From positions 1,093,932 through 1,157,931 of the forward strand of contig NW_008705561.1 in the NCBI RefSeq assembly GCF_000186865.1: a DNA stretch of 64,000 nucleotides. The letters are read 5' to 3'. Under the pieces are notes generated by a model, which was not told where the DNA came from, searched no databases, and saw nothing but the letters and a program-made list of their open reading frames with translations. This stretch comes from Aureococcus anophagefferens. Its lineage: Eukaryota; Sar; Pelagophyceae; Pelagomonadales; Pelagomonadaceae. Positions within the stretch are counted from its first letter, which is position 1. Each line of letters begins with the position of its first letter. Below, one piece after another: positions 17,215 to 26,283 of the stretch. The translations under genes and the position numbers were made by a program.

Positions 17215-19119
17215 TCAATCTAGCGGGTACTCGCGCGTCTCGCGCATCCAGCGGAGGACGCCGTGGTCGCAGAGGAGCAGCACGAGCTTGAAGGCGACGA
17301 ACTCGAAGAGGTGGGCCCAGCGCGCCTCGGCGACGCCGGCCGGCCGCGCGGCGCCGTGCAGGGGCCACGCGCCGCCGCCGCCGCCGCCGCCGCCGTCGTC
17401 GTCGAGCCCCGCGGCGGCGTCGACGCAGGCCGCCGCGCGGCCGCGGCTCGCGGGCTCGCGGAAGCCGTCGAGCGCGAGGAGCTGGGTCCGCAGGCTCCTC
17501 AGGAAGGGCCGCACGAGGCGCGAGTCGTGGAGCCACTCCGCGAGGGCGATCTCGAGCTGGCGCGCGAGCTCGGAGCGCAAGTTCGCCTGGAGCGGGAAGG
17601 GCGGCTCGACCATGCGGTGCTGGATGTCGAACCAGAAGCTCAGGCTCACGGTGAGCTCGTCCGGCCGCGCGGCGGCGTCGTAGTCCGTGCAGACCTCGTG
17701 CCACCACCAGCAGGGCAGGAAGAGCAGGTCCCCGGGCCCGAGCGTGACCTCGAGCATGCGCGCCCGGTGCGCGCGCGGGAACGCGGCCGCGAGGTCGTCG
17801 GCGTCGAGGTCGACCTCGCTCCGGCGGTCGAGCTCGTGGTGGAACGGGTAGGGGCTCAGCTCCGCCGTCTGCGACGGGTCGAAGAGCCGGAACGTCTTCT
17901 TTCCTGCGACCTGGAGGTAGAAGTTGTCGACCTGGTCGTAGTGGAGCGTCGTCCGCGCGCGCGGCGCCATGGACCCGGACCCGACGAACAATTGCATCAT
18001 CGCCCAGGGCCCGAGGTTGCACGTGTCGTAGAGCCTGCGGATGAAGCCGTGGTTCAGGCCGTCGACGTCGGCCCGCATCTCGTCGCCGATGCGGTCCGGC
18101 AGGCGCATGGTCCCGTCGCCCGTGGGCTGGCAGACGGGCTGCTGCAGGTAGAGGCAGCGGTCGGCGCGGCCCCGGAGGAACTCGTCGAAGGTCATGCCCG
18201 CGAACTCCGGCGCGACGAAGCCCTGCGGCGGCGGCGCGACGTGGGCGTCGAACTTGTAGGCCCCCTCGGGCGCGTCGAGCGGGCCCTTGACGCGGCTCCG
18301 CGTGTAGCAGAACTTCCGGTAGGACTTGGGGACGCTCAACACCTGGCACGGCTGGGGCCCGAGCTCCCGGCGGAGGTAGGCGGCGTCGCCCCACTTGGCC
18401 TGGGCCGCGGGGAAGAGGCGGCCGCCGCGGAGCACGCAGGCGACGCCGGCCTCGAGCAGCGGCCTCGCGGCCGCGGGGAGCGCCTCGGAGCCCGCGAGGT
18501 CGAAGGCCTTCGCCGTGGGCTTCCGGCCCCGCCGCCGGTCGACGGCGAACTCGTAGGGCGGGTCGCCGCCGGAGTCGCCCTTGGCGCGGAGCGCGTCGAT
18601 GGTCTCGGGGGCCAGCGCGACGAGGAGCCCCCGCGTGCCCTTGCGCTCCGCGGGCGCCCAGCCGCGCGCGTCGTAGAGCCGCCGCAGGCGCGCGACGACG
18701 GGCGCGCCGGCGCCCCGGGGCGCGGCGAGCGTCGCGAGCAGCGCCGCCTCGAGCGCGCGCGCCGGGTCCGCCCGCGCGAGCTTCTCGGCCGCGAGCGCGA
18801 GGGCCTCCGCGGGCGCGACGCGCGCGGCGACGCGCGCGCCCGTGCGCCGGTTGAAGGCGAAGGCCCAGCGGTCGCCGCGCAGCCGCAGCCACGTCTGCGC
18901 CGCGCAAGCGCGCACCTCGAGCACGCGGAACGGCGCCCGCGCCGCGAGGAAGCGGCCCTCGATCGCGGCGCAGTCGAGGCCCGGCCCGGCCCGGAGCTGC
19001 AGCTTGACGCCGTCGAGCACCTGCCACCACGTGTCGCCGAGGCTTCGCGCCGCGGCGTCGGCGCCGGCGAGCGCGGCGAGCCGCCGCCGCGAGGCCTCCA
19101 TCAGCGCAGGGTCCACCAT
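17215..19119 (-). CDS. JmjC / cupin-like 2-oxoglutarate oxygenase
   Basis: 634 residues from ATG 19119. The catalytic core lies at about residues 320-490: 'TTLHYDQVDNFYLQVAGKKTF' contains the HxD iron pair plus the Lys (in 'GKKTF') expected to bind 2-oxoglutarate, and 'LFLPCWWWHEV' supplies the distal iron His. This is the cupin-8 / FIH-like branch of JmjC proteins, which hydroxylate or demethylate proteins or RNA. The N-terminal 300 residues are Ala/Arg-rich and not recognisable. A run of nine Gly (about 587-595) comes from a (CCG)n tract near 17375-17395. The gene lies in a same-strand row with the amidohydrolase upstream (45 bp) and the hydrolase downstream (126 bp). Confidence 0.8.
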   Translation of the reverse strand: MVDPALMEASRRRLAALAGADAAARSLGDTWWQVLDGVKLQLRAGPGLDCAAIEGRFLAARAPFRVLEVRACAAQTWLRLRGDRWAFAFNRRTGARVAARVAPAEALALAAEKLARADPARALEAALLATLAAPRGAGAPVVARLRRLYDARGWAPAERKGTRGLLVALAPETIDALRAKGDSGGDPPYEFAVDRRRGRKPTAKAFDLAGSEALPAAARPLLEAGVACVLRGGRLFPAAQAKWGDAAYLRRELGPQPCQVLSVPKSYRKFCYTRSRVKGPLDAPEGAYKFDAHVAPPPQGFVAPEFAGMTFDEFLRGRADRCLYLQQPVCQPTGDGTMRLPDRIGDEMRADVDGLNHGFIRRLYDTCNLGPWAMMQLFVGSGSMAPRARTTLHYDQVDNFYLQVAGKKTFRLFDPSQTAELSPYPFHHELDRRSEVDLDADDLAAAFPRAHRARMLEVTLGPGDLLFLPCWWWHEVCTDYDAAARPDELTVSLSFWFDIQHRMVEPPFPLQANLRSELARQLEIALAEWLHDSRLVRPFLRSLRTQLLALDGFREPASRGRAAACVDAAAGLDDDGGGGGGGGAWPLHGAARPAGVAEARWAHLFEFVAFKLVLLLCDHGVLRWMRETREYPLD

Positions 19120-19164
19120 CGATGGCTCGAGGGGCAGCCTCGCGGCACGTTGCAGGGCACCATG

Positions 19165-20136
19165 TTAGTGGCCGAGGCCGTAGACGCGCTTCGCGTTGCC
19201 CGCGAAGACGAGGGCGACGGCGTCCTCGTCGTCGCAGCAGCCCGGCTGCTCCCCCGCGAGGGCGTCGTAGGTGAGGCGCGCGGCGTGGTCGTAGGCGAGG
19301 CCGTGGGCCGCGTGGCCGACGAAGAAGTTGGACTCGTAGAGGCAGCGGTCCGCGCCGAAGACGCTGATGGCGTGCTTGATGAACTGGCCCGGCTTCTCCG
19401 ACTGGAGCCCCCACTCCTCGGAAGCGCCGAGCTTGCAGAGGATGTTCGGGCACCGGTCCGCGAGCGCGGCGACGTCGCGCGACCACGTCTTGAAGTCGTC
19501 GCCGCCCGCGTTGTGGCCGCAGTGGTCCAGCACGAACGTCATGTCCGGGAACCGGGAGCTCTGCGTCGCGACGGCCGGCAGCGACTCGGGCCGGCAGCAC
19601 CACTCCCAGTGGAGGCCCCGCGCGTGGAGCGCGCCGAGGCCCTCGCCGTAGAGCGGGTCGAGGCAGGCGAACTTGTGGGGCATGGGGTCGCCCAGGAGCA
19701 CGACGCGCCCCCCCGCCAGACCCGCGGGCTTGCGGTGCGCGTCGCAGCCCGGGAGCCGCCGGAGGAACTCCTCGACGGCGTCGCCGCCGTCGGGCGCCGG
19801 CGCGTGCGCGACGACCGCGCCGATCTTGCTGTCGTGGCTCCGGCAGCGCTCCAGCGCCCAGGACGCCTCGGCGACCGCGTCGCCGAGCATGCACTCGACG
19901 AAGACGCAGCGGTCGACGTCGAGCCCGCACGCCACCGCCTGGATCTCGAACTCCTCCTCCGTGTACGCGTCGCGCCGCTTCGCGCCCTCGCCGAAGTAGG
20001 CCGCGTCGTGGAACTTGGACGTCAACCCGCCGACGCCGGAGAAGTGGACGTGGCTGTCGACGACCTCGCGCACGCTCTCGAGGCCCTTGGACTCCGCGCA
20101 GCAGCAGAAGCTGTCGAAGAGGCCGCCCTCGCCCAT
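19165..20136 (-). CDS. Amidohydrolase family 2 (metal-dependent TIM-barrel hydrolase)
   Basis: 323 residues from ATG 20134-20136 ('MGEGGLFDSFCCC'); the longer frame from 20241 adds a basic stretch with no support. Features of the Amidohydro_2 family: 'VVDSHVHFSG' (the HxH metal site), 'FVECMLGDAV', 'FVLDHCGHNA' (metal/catalytic His), 'YESNFFVG' and a C-terminal 'VFAGNAKRVYGL' that matches the family's terminal 'F..N..R.Y.L'. Members hydrolyse lactones, amides or decarboxylate ring acids; the substrate cannot be read from the sequence. A CCC motif near the N-terminus could be a lipidation site or chance. Confidence 0.85.
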   Translation of the reverse strand: MGEGGLFDSFCCCAESKGLESVREVVDSHVHFSGVGGLTSKFHDAAYFGEGAKRRDAYTEEEFEIQAVACGLDVDRCVFVECMLGDAVAEASWALERCRSHDSKIGAVVAHAPAPDGGDAVEEFLRRLPGCDAHRKPAGLAGGRVVLLGDPMPHKFACLDPLYGEGLGALHARGLHWEWCCRPESLPAVATQSSRFPDMTFVLDHCGHNAGGDDFKTWSRDVAALADRCPNILCKLGASEEWGLQSEKPGQFIKHAISVFGADRCLYESNFFVGHAAHGLAYDHAARLTYDALAGEQPGCCDDEDAVALVFAGNAKRVYGLGH

Positions 20137-20350
20137 CCTTTCTGGCTGATTTTTCTTCGGCGGAACTAGAGATGCGACTCGAGACGTCCGCGAGCGCTGC
20201 GACGTGACAACGGAGTCTGCCGAGGCACGAGAGCCGGCCAAATCCCAATCCAGAGGGCGAAATCGGCGGCGTGTGTGGAAAAATGTTCACCATCTCTTCA
20301 ACGACCCTTCAAGATTCGACGTCATGGCGTTGCGCGTAGGCTCGCGTAGT

Positions 20351-21064
20351 CTACCCCTTACCGAACATGTCCCCGAAGCCGGCGTCGCGCCGGAAGCGCT
20401 CGAGCTCCGCGGCCTGCGCGTCGATGGTCTCCTGCTTCGCGTCGAGGTCCGCCTGCAGGTCGGAGACCTTCGTCGAGAACTGCTCCGTGTAGTATTCGCG
20501 CATCTCTCCGAGCTGCGCCTCCTGGGCCTCGGAGAGCGTCGCGATCGCCGCGTCCTTCTCGCGGCTGAGTTCTCCGCGGAGCACGTCCGTGCGCACCTTC
20601 AGGGTCGTGTCGAACTGCTTTTTGAGCCCCGCCGTCTCCGACTCGTAGCGCGCGTCCATTTGGAATACCTCCTCCTCGAGCCTGTCTTCGGCCACGCGCG
20701 CCGTCTCGACGGCTCGGTCTCGCTCGCTTTTGAGCGCGTCGTTCTCTCGGCCCGTCGCGAGGCGCATCGCCAGCGCGCCCGCGACGGCCGCCGCGGCGAG
20801 CCCTCCCGTCTGGGCGAGCGTCAGTCCCGTGGCCGCCAGCACCGCCGCGTTCGCGCTCGCCAGCGACGCCGCGCCGGCGGCGCTGCCGGACTGCGCGGCG
20901 GCGCTCACGGCGGCGCTGCCGGACTGCGCGGCGGCGCTCACGGCGGCGCTCAGCGCCTCCGCCGCCGCCGGCCGTCGCAGGCCATCGATGCGCCGCAACT
21001 TTGGCGAGCAGTTATGCAAGGCGCAGGCGCACGAGCACGCGAGCAGCAGGATGAGGCGTCTCAT
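20351..21064 (-). CDS. Secreted or plastid coiled-coil protein
   Basis: 237 residues starting with a Cys-rich signal peptide ('LILLLACSCACA'). An Ala/Ser-rich segment contains two exact copies of an 11-residue unit 'AVSAAAQSGSA' (33-bp DNA repeat). A hydrophobic stretch at about 80-102 ('GLAAAAVAGALAMRL') could be a membrane span. The rest (about 105-225) is a charged coiled coil ('AEDRLEEEVFQMDARYESE', 'REKDAAIATLSEAQEAQL'), ending 'GDMFGKG'. No family recognised. It lies 228 bp past the stop of the Myb/HSF gene, same strand. Confidence 0.65.
   Translation of the reverse strand: MRRLILLLACSCACALHNCSPKLRRIDGLRRPAAAEALSAAVSAAAQSGSAAVSAAAQSGSAAGAASLASANAAVLAATGLTLAQTGGLAAAAVAGALAMRLATGRENDALKSERDRAVETARVAEDRLEEEVFQMDARYESETAGLKKQFDTTLKVRTDVLRGELSREKDAAIATLSEAQEAQLGEMREYYTEQFSTKVSDLQADLDAKQETIDAQAAELERFRRDAGFGDMFGKG
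20880..20948. repeat. 33-bp tandem duplication in coding sequence
   Basis: Two copies of a 33-bp unit containing CTGCCGGACTGCGCGGCGG (starting at 20883 and 20916). It keeps the frame and accounts for the duplicated 11-residue Ala/Ser unit in the coiled-coil protein. Confidence 0.85.
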
Positions 21065-21292
21065 GACGAACGGCGCTCAGATCGTCTCCCTCGGAGACAC
21101 CTTGATCATCGGATCCCGCGTCGTCTCGCGGGTGTGGCTCAAGGCTACGATGCCCTGGAAGTTCACCATGCTGTGCCTTGCACAGTTGTTGAATGGCTGC
21201 GACGACGTCGGCGTCAAGTTCCCTGCCCTCGACTGGGGGACGGACCTCGCCTAGGCGGGAGGGGGGCGCTTTATGGTTTGTCGATCGACGGT

Positions 21293-23912
21293 TCAGCCGC
21301 TCAAGAGGGACTCGGCCGCGAGGGACTCGGCCGCGCGGTCGACGTTGAGGTCGTTGTCGACCAGTGCTTCTTCGGCGGCGTCGGCGTTGAAGCCCATTTC
21401 CACGAGCCGGAGGAAGTCGACGGAGCGCCGCACCGAGTCCGCGTCCTCGGAGCCCGCCGGGGGGCGGCGCCGGCGCGACCGCTTGCCCCGTCTGCGCGAG
21501 CGCGACAATTTCGGGTCGACCTGCGGCAGCGCCTCGTCCAGGTCGTCGAGCGGCGACACGAGCGGCGACGCGGGCGCGTAGGGGTTGTCGCAGACCGGCG
21601 ACTCGGGCGCGTAGGAGCTGTCGCGGAGCGGCGACGCGGGCGTCTGGGGCGGCGCCGTCGAGAGGCGCGGGAGGCGCGCCGTCGGTCCGGAGGCGTCGGA
21701 CGACGCCGAGGTCGCGGCGCCGAGCTGCAGCGGCGGCACGGCCGCGGCCCGGGACGAGGGCGCGGCCGCGGCCGCGTTCGAGGGCGACGGCGCGACGGCG
21801 GCCCGGCGGTCGCCCGCCGGGAGCATCGCGACGAGCTCCTCCAACGTGATGATGGGGATGCCGCGGTCCGCGGCGGCGCGCGTCTTGCCGTTGACGTAGG
21901 CCGGGTGGGGGATGATGACGAGGGACGTCGACGCCGCGAGGTCGGCGGCGACGTTCGCGCCGCCGCGCCGCAGGACGTTGCCGTACTTCACGGCCTGGTC
22001 GAACTTGACGCCCGTGAAGACGACGACGCGGTTGACGACGTCGGAGAGGGAAGTGGGGGAAGGGAACCGCAGCTCGATGGGGTTCGCGGAGCGGGCGCGG
22101 GACGCGGCGAGGTCGAAGTCGCCGGGCCCGATGAGGAGGTCGAAGTCCGCGGACTCGATAACCACGTCGGCCTTCGAGTCGGACCTCGCCTTGTGGTCGC
22201 CGGCGGCCACGACGATCGTGCCCGCGGCGACCTTGGCTTTCACCGTCGCGCGCAGGATCTGCTCCGCGAAGAGGCCGAGGAGTGGCTGCAGGTGGCGGCC
22301 GGAGCCGGAGAACTTGAGGGTGGTCCCCTCGAACGCCGCGCACGCCGCCGACCTCGCGGTGTCGACGGCGGCGGCGTCGCCGGCGGTCCGCGCGAGCACG
22401 CCCTTCAAGGACGCGATCGCCGCGACGACGCCCGCGCCGCGCGACGCCGGCGCGGCCGTGGCCGCGACGCGCGACGGCTCGAGCGTGCCCGCGGCGCCGC
22501 GCGGCGCCACCGGGAACTGCGGCGCCGGCCTTGGCACCGCGCGCGGCTCGAGCGACCAACGGTCCCCCGGCGGCCCGCGCGGCGCGCCGTCGGCCGTCGG
22601 CAGCGGCGGGTAGCCCGGCGGCGGCATGCCCGGCGGCGGCGGGTAGCCCGGCGGCGGCGGCGGCATGCCCGGCGGCGGCATGCCCGGCGGCGACATGCCC
22701 GGCAGCGGCAGGTAGTAGCGCGGGTAGTAGCCCGGCGGCAGCGGCATGCCCTGCGGCAGCGGCATGCCCTGCGGCAGCGGCATGCCCGGCGGCAGAGGCA
22801 TGCCCTGCGACAGCAGCATGCCCGGCGACAGCATGCCCCGCGGCGGCGGCGGCGGCGGCAGCGGCCGCGGGGGCTCGCGGGTGACGAGCTTCACGAGCGT
22901 CTCGTCGTCGGCGTCGCGCAGGAAGTGCGGGTGCGACCGCCGCACCTCATACCGGCCGGAGCTGGAGACGCTCTTGACGTGGTACTGCTGCATTTGAGAC
23001 TTCAATCCGGTCCACGACGTCATCGTCGCACCCACGGCGCGCATCTGGTCGACGAAGCGCTTCGTGTCGAGCACGTGGAAGCTGGTGCCGTCTGTGTGCC
23101 ACTTCGCGACGTCGTCGGGCGACGACGCCAACGCAGCCTTGAGCAGCAGCGGGAAGGGCACCTCGTAGCGATAAATGCGTGAGGGGGGGACGAGGCCGGG
23201 CAGGCGCTCCGCGAGCAAGAAATAGCGGCTTGCCAGCGCGCTTTCGGACCGCTTCGAGCCCGTCATCGTCTCGAGTTGCTCGGCAAGAGCACTCCACTTG
23301 CCGCGGCCTGCGCAGGCCTGCTGTGGCAACGAGGCCGATCAGCGACTGGTCCTCGTCGTCGGTCCAGCGGCGCCCGGTCTCGCGCGGGATCGCCGCGAAG
23401 CCGCCCTGCTCGATGGCGAGCTTGCGCAAGTCGGACACGGGGCCCGGCGCGAGCGCCGAGAAGACGACGTACAAGCAAAGAGAGTTGTCGGGCGCCGCGG
23501 CGACAGAGGCACCACACTCATTAGTGTTGATGTCGCCGATAGCGCGGTAGTAGGCGAGCACCTTCTGGTGCCACGCCTCCTCCGCGCCGTCGGACGCGCC
23601 GTGAGAGTGCTTGTCTGCCTTCCAGGAGCCGATGTTGGCGACGCGAAAGATCACCGAGGCTACGTTCGCGTCGCCGAAGATCAAGCCCAGGAGGCCCAAG
23701 TTGTTGTACTGGTAGGTGTGCGAGTACACGCACGCCTTGCAGCACCGCAGGTCGCGGCTGCCGCCGACGTACACGCACCCCTGGGGGCCGCCGGCGACGC
23801 GCGCGGCGTCCTGCATTTGCTGGCAACCGACGGACGCGAACAACTTGTCCATCGTAGGCACCTCGATGATGGGGATGTCGCGCCCGGCGAGCGTCGCTAT
23901 CTCCGGGGCCAT
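21293..23912 (-). CDS. Myb/SANT-HSF-BRCT-UBA regulator, frame broken by 10-bp duplication
   Basis: Two minus-strand frames join into one protein. Residues 1-180 are Cys-containing and unrecognised ('GCVYVGGSRDLRCCKACVY'). Residues about 181-230 form a Myb/SANT repeat: 'RRWTDDEDQSLIGLVATAG', then in the next frame 'GRGKWSALAEQL' and 'RSESALASRYFLL'. Then comes an HSF-type DNA-binding domain ('FPLLLKAALASS', 'VAKWHTDGTSFHVLD', 'FRR/HPHFLR' pattern), a long Pro/Met/Gly repeat ('PLPPGMPLPQGM' type), a BRCT-like domain ('NRVVVFTGVKFDQAV' to 'IPIITLEELVAML') and a C-terminal UBA domain ('FLRLVEMGFNADAAEEAL'). The frame switch coincides with a 10-bp tandem duplication at 23305-23321. The product is probably nuclear. 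Segments upstream of the Myb repeat might be a separate gene. Confidence 0.6.
23302..23321. repeat. 10-bp tandem duplication breaking the Myb frame
   Basis: GGCCTGC occurs at 23305-23311 and 23315-23321, period 10. Leaving out one unit makes the minus-strand frame run straight through the Myb repeat as 'LVATAGRGKWSALAEQL'. A 10-base intron is impossible, so this is a real mutation or an assembly error. Confidence 0.75.
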
Positions 23913-24126
23913 CGCGCCCGCCGACGATCACCGCCGCCGCGAGGAGCGCGCGCGGTCCGCCGGCGCCTGCCGGCAGCCAGATGGCCAGCTGGGCGATCCT
24001 CCTCGCTGGCTAGCTTAGGTCCCTAGTTAAATTACCGACATATAGACGCTCTCACCGCGCCCTCTGGTCGCCGTTGCGGAGCCGCCGCACGTCGTCGCTC
24101 CGCCGCGCGCGGGCGAGGCGTCGTGG

Positions 24127-24465
24127 CCGACCGCGTCGAAGACCTCGAACATCTCGCTCGTGGTCTGGACCTTCGTGACGGTGTCGAGCCCGTCGCTCGT
24201 GGTCGACACCCTCGGCGTGTCGCCGTCGAGCACGGCGGCGTCGTCGAACACGTCGCTCGCGGTCGACGCCCGCGACGTGAAGCCGATGCTCTCGTCGAAG
24301 ACCTCGAACATCTCGCTCGCGGTCGTGTCGCTCGTGGTCGACACCTTCGGCGCGTCGCCGCTGTCCTGGTCGAGCACGGCGGCGCACACGTCGCTCGCGG
24401 TCGACGCCCGCGACGTGAAGACGACGCTCTCGTCGAAGACCTCGAACATCTCGCTCGCGGTAGCG
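24127..24465. repeat. Imperfect long tandem repeat open on both strands
   Basis: Three imperfect copies share TCGAAGACCTCGAACATCTCG (starts near 24137, 24296 and 24431), with spacings of about 159 and 135 bp, and inner blocks such as CGCGGTCGACGCCCGCGACGTG also recur. Both strands stay open. The minus strand (ATG 24449 to stop 24027, 140 residues) reads three 'MFEVFDES..FTSRASTASDV' units. The plus strand reads 'LSSKTSNISLAV' units and runs on into a plausible coding segment. I cannot decide which strand is coding. Confidence 0.7.
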
Positions 24466-24936
24466 AGCGAGCTCGACGACGTGCAGACGGAGATCTTGAT
24501 CCAGAAGAAGCGCGCGCACGCGCGCCTCGTCCGACTGCGCGAGGTCGTCGACGACGGCGGCGACGCGCTCTACACGTTCGTGGAGCGCGTCGAGTTCGGC
24601 GGCTCGGTCGCGGTGCGCGACCCGCAGACGAACACCTTCCCCGCCGCGGCCGCCGGCGAGCCCTGGTGCGGAGCGCTCGCGGCCGCGTGCGGCCTCGACG
24701 TCGCGCCGCGCATGTGCACGCAGCAGCGAGCCCACGTCGCGAAAACTTCGAGGCGCTCGAGCGCGGGCCGGGCTGCCCCTGGCGGGCAGCGTCGACTGGA
24801 TGTCGAAGACGCCCGCCAGCGTCGTCGTCGCCCGTCGGCTCGTGCGGCGCGAAGCGCCGAGAGAAAAACACGCGAGTTTAGCGCTTTGGTGTCTACGCTC
24901 GCACGCCAGCCGCCTGCGGCGCCGCCTCCCCTTTGA
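24286..24936 (+). CDS. Possible repeat-containing protein, uncertain
   Basis: From ATG 24286 the plus frame crosses two repeat units and then a non-repetitive segment with ordinary protein character: 'ELDDVQTEILIQKKRAHARL', 'YTFVERVEFGGSVAVRDPQTNTF', 'GEPWCGALAAACGLDVAPRMC'. After about 24740 the frame becomes Arg-rich and looks like non-coding drift, so an exon end near there is likely. The antisense reading of the repeat (24027-24449) is the alternative. No family recognised. Confidence 0.3.
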   Translation: MLSSKTSNISLAVVSLVVDTFGASPLSWSSTAAHTSLAVDARDVKTTLSSKTSNISLAVASELDDVQTEILIQKKRAHARLVRLREVVDDGGDALYTFVERVEFGGSVAVRDPQTNTFPAAAAGEPWCGALAAACGLDVAPRMCTQQRAHVAKTSRRSSAGRAAPGGQRRLDVEDARQRRRRPSARAARSAERKTREFSALVSTLARQPPAAPPPL

Positions 24937-25375
24937 GCTCGCGTCTGTGTGACCTTACCCTGGCGTTGATCGTTGCATGCATCGTTGGAGCGCGGCAACG
25001 CCACTGGTTTTCTCGTTGATGGTGGTTGTCGCGCTTTGGGACAGCAATACGAAAGCAACTTGGCGCCGGGCCCCGCCAGTGAAGTGCGCATATCAGCGCG
25101 GCAGCGGGAGTCTGGGCCTCGAGCGCGCGCCTTCCGCGCCGCGAGCAGCGCCGTCGACCAATGGGCGTGCAAGAAGAGGACGCACAAATGTCCGCAGTGC
25201 CCCCGCAGGGTTGCGTCTTTTCGCCTGCGAAATCGCCTTCCAGCAGGGCGACGAGATCACCCTGAGCGCGCTCCATCCCGCGGGCTTATTGGGGTGATTC
25301 AACGTCTCATCAACGTTTCGACGTTGCATCATCAATGAAACTCCTAAAAGCGCCACCGAGCGGGGCTGCGCAAGC
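24937..25375. other. Stretch without a recognisable gene
   Basis: About 440 bp with short overlapping frames only. It contains a TCAACGTCTCATCAACGTTTCGACGTTG-type stretch near 25297-25330, where AACGT recurs three times, and lower GC than the flanks. It probably carries the upstream region of the gene that starts at 25376. Confidence 0.5.
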
Positions 25376-26050
25376 ATGCCGGCATCACCCAAGAAGGGCC
25401 CGGGGACGCCCTCGCGGCAAAAGATCAAGCTCTCCCCGAAGCTGACGACGGCGAACAGCTTCAAGAAGACGTCCAAGGGCGAGGACGTGCTCCTCGAGGC
25501 CTCCGTCGCGTCCCGGGCGGCGTCCCGACCGCGGCCGCGGGAGAGCGCTGGCCGAATCGCCCGACGAGCTCGTCGGGCGCACGCGCCGCGTCCCTCGCAG
25601 GTCCCAGGTGCGCAGCGAGCGGCGCACGCGCGGGTCGCCCATGGTCACGGTCGTCCGCGAGGACCTGTCGACGCCCGGCGACCCCTGGGCCGTCTCCGTG
25701 TGGCACCGGCGCGTCGACGGCTACGAGGTGCGGGCCTACCAGCCGGCGACGGGCACGGAGATCGGCTTCGTCCTCTCCTTCTGCGAGATCGCCGCCGCGG
25801 CGTCCCGGGTCGAGTACGACCCCGCGGCGGCGGCGAAGACCGTCTCCGCGGACACGCTGCGCGCGCTGCACGCGGGCAGCCCCGTGAAGACGCCTGGCCC
25901 GCCCCGGGCGCCGACGCCCTTCGCGCTGCCGCGCGTCGCCGTCACGAAGTGGGTCGAGGACGTCCTGCCCTACGCCGTCGAGCTCCACTACCGGCCCGGC
26001 GCGTCCAAGCCGTCGCTGCGGCTCAAGCAGCGCTTCTTCGCGGGCATGGA
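25376..26050 (+). CDS. Unrecognised gene, partial, cut by assembly gap
   Basis: A plausible start at ATG 25376 gives a Lys/Pro-rich N-terminus ('SPKKGPGTPSRQKIKLSPK'). The convincing frame then changes by about 25510-25560 to one reading 'ALAESPDELVGRTRRVPRRS', 'MVTVVREDLSTPGDPWAVSVW', 'YEVRAYQPATGTEIGFVLSF' and 'PYAVELHYRPGASKPSLRLK', continuing into the gap. A small intron or a frameshift must lie between; I could not fix its ends. The repeated beta-strand pattern suggests a globular domain, but no family is recognised. Confidence 0.5.
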
Positions 26051-26191
26051 NNNNNNNNNNNNNNNNNNNNNNNNNNNNNNNNNNNNNNNNNNNNNNNNNN
26101 NNNNNNNNNNNNNNNNNNNNNNNNNNNNNNNNNNNNNNNNNNNNNNNNNNNNNNNNNNNNNNNNNNNNNNNNNNNNNNNNNNNNNNNNNNN
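26051..26191. other. Assembly gap (141 N)
   Basis: 141 undetermined bases interrupting the gene that starts at 25376. A run of 16 G (26230-26245) lies 38 bp beyond it, which is the kind of sequence that stops sequencing reads. Confidence 0.99.
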
Positions 26192-26229
26192 TCATGACCT
26201 CGCGGCTCCCGATACGAGCTTAGACGACA

Positions 26230-26245
26230 GGGGGGGGGGGGGGGG
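26230..26245. repeat. Poly-G run (16 G)
   Basis: Sixteen consecutive G on the plus strand, 38 bp upstream of the stop codon of the receptor-L-domain gene (its 3' UTR on the minus strand, where it reads as poly-C). Confidence 0.95.
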
Positions 26246-26283
26246 ATGGTGGGGTGTTCGACGCCGCGCGCGGCTGATTATCT

